From Pohlia nutans (lineage: Eukaryota; Streptophyta; Bryopsida; Bryales; Mniaceae), in the NCBI GenBank assembly GCA_022496805.1, contig CM040103.1, positions 10,806,001 through 10,870,000 on the forward strand: a DNA stretch of 64,000 nucleotides, in the 5' to 3' direction. A program made the translations under genes and the position numbers. Positions 58,999-64,000 of this stretch are shown here, piece after piece (position 1 is the first letter of the stretch; every line of letters begins with the position of its first letter). Under the pieces are notes generated by a model, which worked only from the letters and a program-made list of their open reading frames with translations, was not told the origin of the DNA and searched no databases.

Positions 58999-60063
58999 TG
59001 TTGTCCTTGTAAAATAATCAGTCTAACTCAACTTGGTTACCACTCTCAACTTTAATGAAGCCTAACTTACTAGTACTTTAGCTTGGACATATTAGTGAGT
59101 CTGTGGGCTACAACATAAGGTAGGTGTCCCAATTTCCGTGCGGTTCCTTAAACCGCTCACTAGACCTATCCAAGCAGGAGGTACATTATAACTTCCAACC
59201 TTAAATTTCTATGTAATCATTGTGTACGTTTTAGGATGAGTGGTTTTGGGTACACCTATGAGTTCCCCTTCCAAAATTCATAACTAAATCAATATTAATC
59301 CAAAATTAATTATTCCAATTGGTCCAATTTCCTAAATACTTTGCACATCTTCCAAGATTGATTCCGTTAATAACTCCCTCAATGAACCTGCCAATCCGAA
59401 ATTTGAGCGGTTTCTGAGCCACCTACCTTACTAGGTTTGTAAACAATTTCTAAGTTATGGTAAATGTTGCATGCATGTAGTGCCTCGCTAAAAAAATTCA
59501 ATTACGTAAGTTATGATGTACAACACAATCATGATCTAATGGTATTTGCTATTGACGGCTAGATCGGACGGTTCATCATGTGCCACTCTCACTGTCCTGT
59601 GGGCTTGAATGAACTAAAGAGGCCGGAATTGTACATCAAACATGAAAATGGCGGCTATTCTTTGAACTCAGATGCTTTTGTGGAGTGGTTTTCTTTTCTT
59701 TTCTAAATATCGTCAAATTTCGACAATTTTTTTAATCTGAGGTGCCAAAAAAATGTGATTGTGTTCAATGAGCCTCTAAAAAAATAGTTGTCAAAGTAAA
59801 CTCTCTCTTTGGACATACACAAGTTTACAAGGAATCAAAATTATTTAAAAGTCTTGCACCTATTGAGTCCATGTTTTACTGAAGCCTGGTCATTCTATAA
59901 AGCCTCACTACCGGTGCTCTGATTCATTGCAATCGTTTGTCATCGTCTTCATGAGTTGGACTTGCATCGATCATGGAGTTTGTTGGCGATGGATATTGAA
60001 GCTTCTCTGGGTCAAGTTTATAGAAATTCATGAGCAGTGGTTCTCACTCCTTACTTAGTAGTC

Positions 60064-60168
60064 TTCTTTCTCTTCTTGTGCACTTAAGTTTCACTTTGTT
60101 CTTTCTCTTCTTGTGCACTTAAGTTTCACTTTGTTCTTTCTCTTCTTGTGCACTTAAGCTTCACTTTG
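60064..60168 (+). repeat. 35-bp tandem repeat, three units
   Basis: Three nearly identical units with the core TGTGCACTTAAGTTTCACTT repeat at a 35-bp period. The third has AAGC for AAGT. Confidence 0.95.
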
Positions 60169-60439
60169 TTTCTTGATCACAACGGCAAGGTGAATTCTTG
60201 TTTGTGATCTTCCTCGATCTTACTCTCAATCTTGTCCGGCCGTGAAGAGAAGACATTGCAGGTACATATGATAATTTTTTCCATGTCTCTGGTTTCAATC
60301 AATAACGATTGTCAAGGGATTCAGATTGAGTTGAAGCATGCATTGGGCATCAAGAGGTCGCCAGTTCACAACTTTTGTGACGATATAATTTGTAGAGGAA
60401 TTATGCTTAACGTGGCTGGTGTACAGTTAGTAATTTTGT

Positions 60440-61280
60440 ATGTACACGATTCCATGTTTTGTTGTTACTGGCTTCATTCTGCCTGCCATATATTTGATCA
60501 TTGCAAAGAATATAATAGAGAGAATGCATTCATTCGTGAGATCTCATAGAAGTTTTCGTGGAATTTCATTTCAGCTAGCTATGGGTGGAGGTGAACTTCA
60601 CCAGTCTAGCGAAGCCTTCGACAACTGGTTTGAAAATATTCATTCCAAATTTGTTGAAGAGGGTGCTACCCATGATCAAACCGATCAAGTCTCAGCTGAA
60701 GCAAAGCAACGCAAGTCTCAGCTACCTCTCCTGAAGGCTGCGAATTTGGGTTCTGAATCCATGTACCAGGGCATTCAAGCGGTTGGTTCTGGAGGAACTG
60801 TCGATAAGGTATCTAAGTCGGAACTTAACGTTGTGCAATGGATGGTTTTCAAGTGAGAAATTATGTCTATTGCTTAATATTTTTGTACGAATGATATTCC
60901 ATGTTTAGTTGTTACAGTTCTTCATTCTCGATCATTGCAAAGAATATATATTAGACAGAATGCATAATTCGTGATGTAAGTTTCGGTGGATTTCATTCCA
61001 GCTAGCTATGGGTGGAGGTGAACTTGACGAGTCTGGCGAAGCTGCATCCTTCGACTGTATTCCAAAAGCATAATTCCACATTCGTTGATGGTACTATCCA
61101 TGGTACATCAAGCAAACCGATCAAGTCTCAGTTTCCTCTCATACAGGCTTTGAATCTGGGTTTTGATGCTGCACAAGTTCGCTCTACTGCAGCCATGTAC
61201 CAGGGCATTGACTCTAGAGGAGTCAGCAAGGCATTGACTGAGCACAAGTCGGATGACCGTTTTCAAGTGAGAAATGAAAT
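60440..61280 (+). repeat. tandem duplication of the 5' part of the vWA gene
   Basis: A block of about 430 bp occurs twice (about 60,440-60,860 and 60,890-61,280). Each copy has TTGATCATTGCAAAG or CTCGATCATTGCAAAG, a pyrimidine-AG acceptor-like site and AGCTAGCTATGGGTGGAGGT. The coding matches are FVEEGA.../FVDGTI..., KSQLPLLKAANLG / KSQFPLIQALNLG and MYQGI. Confidence 0.75.
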
Positions 61281-63727
61281 AATTCATGGTTTTCAAGAGA
61301 ATCAGGTGGAGGCGAGGAGTTACAGTGTGTACCGTCTGATGCAGATCAATCTGGATAAACAGGATCTGAGTTTCGTGGAGAAGGTCACACTGCTGCAGGG
61401 CGAGATTCACAATCTTTGCAATCGCATTGTGCCAAACTCAGTGCGAAGAAATCTGGGCCATGAAAAGTACCGCCTGAGCTTCTCGTAACTGAACAACGCT
61501 GCACTGCAAGTTCTTGGTTTCTACGGAAACAAAACTGTTATGATGGACGTTTTTCGTACCAAGCACATTGTCGACCGCGACACTCTGCAACTCATGGCAA
61601 AAGGAGAGCTTCAACCTGGTTTATACGCTTCTCTCCGTGACGAAACAATGTATGTGTTCTACTGGCATGATCAAGGTCACGGGCGCACTGCATCACGGAC
61701 GGAAGGACATCTCCTGTAACTTCATCCGGTACTTGGTGGAGCTTTGTGACGTTGTGCATATTTGCTTGGAGTCCGATGCATGGGCTTCGGCCTTTGCTCA
61801 CTGCGTCCAAATCAACGAATTCGGCAAAGAAGAAGCGCACGCGAAGGTTGAAGATCTCCGTTGTTAAAGCGTCCGAGAATGACCTCAAGTTCCTGCCCGG
61901 GTGGGAGAAGGAGCTCCCCTTGAATGGTGTGGACATCATGCTCACTGAGGGTTACTCCCGGGCAGCTTTACTTGTTGCAACTCCCCGACCTCCCAAAATG
62001 AGCCGGAAGACTGACTCCATTACCGACTTTGAGTTTTTCTCCATTACCGACTTTGAGTTCAAATCCTTTCTGTTCTCTATAATCTGATAAGCAGCTACTG
62101 TGGTTTTTCTCCATTACCGACTTTGATTTCAAATCCTTTCTGTGCTCTACATTCTGATAAGCAACTACTGTAATTTTTCTTCATTGAATTCAAATCCTTT
62201 CTGTGCTCCATTTCGTGAGGATTGCTGAGTTTGGTGGTGATTTCTGAGACTTGGAATTTGAACCGATTCATGATATTTGGACTCAGTGTAGAATTTGCTT
62301 CTTCCAGGGTGTTCATGCTGTAGAATTTACGCATAAATCAGCACACTTACTTCTAGGATTTGATTTCAGGAAGCGCATGAGGGTCCGCATTTACATACTG
62401 CAAACAAAAATGCAGTTCACTTCTGCGAAACGCGCTGCCATGCGTGTGGGTACTTCTGCAACCTGCCCATCGATCACACAGGATCTCACAGCACCAACCA
62501 CGGGAACATGAAGGATGTGCACTTTGTGTCGGAGAGCGAGGAAATCGATATTGCGGACCGCAAGTACTCGTGGGGAGAATCAGGGCAGGCCGAGATCTGC
62601 ATGATGCACTGCAAGAACCAGGGACGTGGCCACATCCATCTTACGCCTTGTCGTGCACACGGAGGTGGGGTATGTGCGGCCAAGGTCATTGAAGGTAAGG
62701 CGCATCGATCATACAAGCATTCCTGACTGAGTGGCTTAATTCTAGTGCTTTGTTCAAGATCTTGCGGGCCAGCTTAAGATCAATAACCAATCATGCTATT
62801 TGACAGGTGCCAGGCACGAAACGTGCAAATACGGACCTGATTTCGACATTCCCAAGGACGAGCTTACTCACGCGGCCTTCTGGAAGCACATGCGCTTCAA
62901 GGATCCTTGCAGTGAGGACGATGGACGCCTGTTTGCGCTTTGTAACCATCAGTGCCGCTCGAGTGAACACAATGCTACAGGTTCACAGGCTCTGAAAGCC
63001 TCCTAAGTCTGTATTGAGCCCCTGTGGCACACGGCCGTCTCCAAAGTGGCAGCCGGTTACATTACCGACGACGGTCACCACTTCGCTTGTGACCACTCCA
63101 AGGACGTGGAGAATCACGTCGTCTTCGTCATCGACAGGTCGGGTTCTATGAGCTCCGCAGATTGTGTTCCGACTATGGCCAAATTCACAGCTCGCCATAG
63201 AAACCGCCTTGGATGTGTGTACGAGTCGATTCTTCGCTTCATCCGGGCATGACAGGTGAGGATCATTCACGACTACGTCTCTGTTGTCCTGTTTGAGAAC
63301 ACCTCGTTCACAGCTATCGACAGCAATCCGATCGCCGAGACACTCGTAGACGTTCTCTTGCCTCATCTCACCAGTGGCGGAACGACTTACTCATCTGGGA
63401 TCAGAGCGGCAGAAGAGATCCTGGTTCGCTCGGCCACGAATCCCGTGATGCAGAAGAAAAGCCCTGTTGTCATATTCCTCAGTGACGGTGGAAATCTGGG
63501 AGGCGAGCACCCTGTCAACCTAGCTCGTGAAGCGGATGAAGCAGGTGGAGCCGAAGCTCATCTTTCACACCATCCAGTTTGGCCATAATCCTCACAACCA
63601 GATCCTCATGGACATGGCCAGTGCTGGCTCTGGAACGTTTCAAGTGAGCCTGGACGAAGTGCAGCTGGCCCGGAGCTTTGAAGGCCTAGCTCGCAGCCTC
63701 AAGGACAAAGTGTCATCGCTCATGTGA
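60581..63727 (+). pseudogene. Cys/His-rich + von Willebrand A domain protein, decayed
   Basis: The plus strand carries a recognisable but broken gene. An N-terminal part (MGGGELHQSSEAFDNWFENI, duplicated downstream) leads to a helical region (EIIHGFQENQVEARSYSVYR) and a conserved block DISCNFIRYLVELCDVVHIC. A Cys/His-rich, presumably zinc-binding, part follows on exon 62,370-62,694 (CHACGYFCNLPIDHTGSH, CMMHCKNQGRGHIHLTPC). It is spliced (GT-AG) to 62,807 onward (CKYGPDFDIPKDE). A vWA domain follows with the MIDAS motif DRSGSMSS, GGTTYSSG and FLSDGG. Damage: stops TAA 61,486, TAA 63,004 and TGA 63,250, and frame changes near 61,680, 61,850 and 63,550. The biological role is unknown. The gene is probably non-functional, though unusual splicing could rescue part of it. 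Confidence 0.75.
62034..62217 (+). repeat. 70-bp tandem repeat, about 2.6 units
   Basis: Units starting TTTTTCTCCATTACCGACTT occur at 62,034 and 62,104. A diverged unit (TTTTTCTTCATTG) is at 62,174. Each carries TTCAAATCCTTTCTGT and a CTGATAAGCA(G/A)CTACTGT block. It lies between conserved coding blocks of the vWA pseudogene, perhaps in an intron. Confidence 0.9.
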
Positions 63728-63754
63728 TCAGCCTGGACACATGAGCGATGACAC
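63710..63754. repeat. 17-bp perfect hairpin across the vWA stop codon
   Basis: GTGTCATCGCTCATGTG (63,710-63,726) and CACATGAGCGATGACAC (63,738-63,754) pair perfectly around an 11-base loop. The stop codon TGA lies at the top of the left arm. Confidence 0.95.
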
Positions 63755-63815
63755 TAAACCACTTTGTTGTGTGATCCTAAACCCTAAACCCTAAACCACT
63801 TCGTTGTGTGATCGA
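63755..63815 (+). repeat. short direct repeat with three telomere-like CCTAAA units
   Basis: TAAACCACTT(T/C)GTTGTGTGATC occurs twice, separated by CTAAACCCTAAACCCTAAACC, the plant telomere heptamer in short interstitial form. It is far too short to be a telomere. Confidence 0.85.
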
Positions 63816-64000
63816 TCTCATCGAACAGGAGTCTGTAATCTTTAGTTTAACGGATCCAATCTTTTTGGAGGTGCAGATGATCGAGATCTGTAGTGATAAG
63901 TCTTCATTTTTGAGGTTGTGCCTGAATTACAGTGTAAGAGCCTGACTGATATTTTGAACTCGTCTTATGATTGTACTTAACACCGGCTTATACCATACCA

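Larger units (their letters stand above)
56924..60230. other. gene-poor AT-rich stretch
   Basis: It contains a dispersed repeat interrupted by a SINE-like element (57.4-58.0 kb), a TAACATTCAGTAG MITE (58.8 kb) and a 35-bp tandem repeat (60.06 kb). No gene is recognised. A short frame at 56,983-57,270 is not supported. Confidence 0.55.

Noticed and set aside
63770..63800. Telomere near the window end
   Set aside because: Only three CCCTAAA-like units followed by ordinary sequence; an interstitial motif.

Overview
This is a nuclear window from a plant. The reasons are spliced genes with GT-AG introns, a K+ transporter with the intron-rich layout of plant HAK/KUP/KT genes, a cytosolic-type triosephosphate isomerase, a plant-type 2-oxoglutarate dioxygenase, a Ty1/copia retrotransposon, a Stowaway-like MITE and many other small inverted-repeat elements. 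The lineage is not fixed by the sequence. The copia-style half-tRNA primer site and the Tc1-type DD34E transposase hint weakly at a non-seed plant with a large, repeat-rich genome. Gene density is low: three intact genes, two or three decayed genes and about 45 kb of transposon-derived or unrecognised AT-rich DNA.

Layout. 1-12.4 kb is gene-free and AT-rich, with TTAA-ended elements, tandem repeats and an (ATTATG)n microsatellite. 13.4-25.7 kb (+) is an intact 12-exon KUP/HAK/KT potassium transporter of 797 codons, joined here exon by exon in one frame. Its introns hold five copies of one CACTA-type MITE, a second 108-bp CACTA MITE and at least six TTAA-ended elements. 26.3-27.5 kb is a 1.2-kb Tc1-like element whose transposase has one frameshift. 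28.4-33.9 kb is a complete Ty1/copia element on the minus strand: its 414-bp LTRs differ at one position, and its polyprotein has one in-frame amber codon. 35.75-36.91 kb is a 1.2-kb foldback element, and 41.2 and 41.6 kb hold two hairpin-forming repeats.

42.6-47.0 kb (-) has two intact genes in tandem: triosephosphate isomerase (2 exons, 257 aa) and a 2OG-Fe(II) dioxygenase (3 exons, 370 aa). Both have MITEs in the intron or upstream flank. 48.9-50.9 kb (-) is an unrecognised, Ser-rich, apparently decayed protein gene. 51-60 kb is AT-rich, with 0.25-1.3 kb TTAA-ended elements and a SINE-like insertion that has a 13-bp target duplication. 60.5-63.7 kb (+) is a decayed gene for a Cys/His-rich plus von Willebrand A domain protein, with an internal tandem duplication, stops and frameshifts.

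The intact genes are unrelated housekeeping or metabolic functions (K+ uptake, glycolysis, small-molecule oxidation), and no operon-like or pathway link is visible. I did not find a convincing new multi-gene system. The most novel material is the set of transposon families: the TTAA-ended superfamily with variable interiors, the CACTA MITE confined to one gene, and the foldback/hairpin elements.
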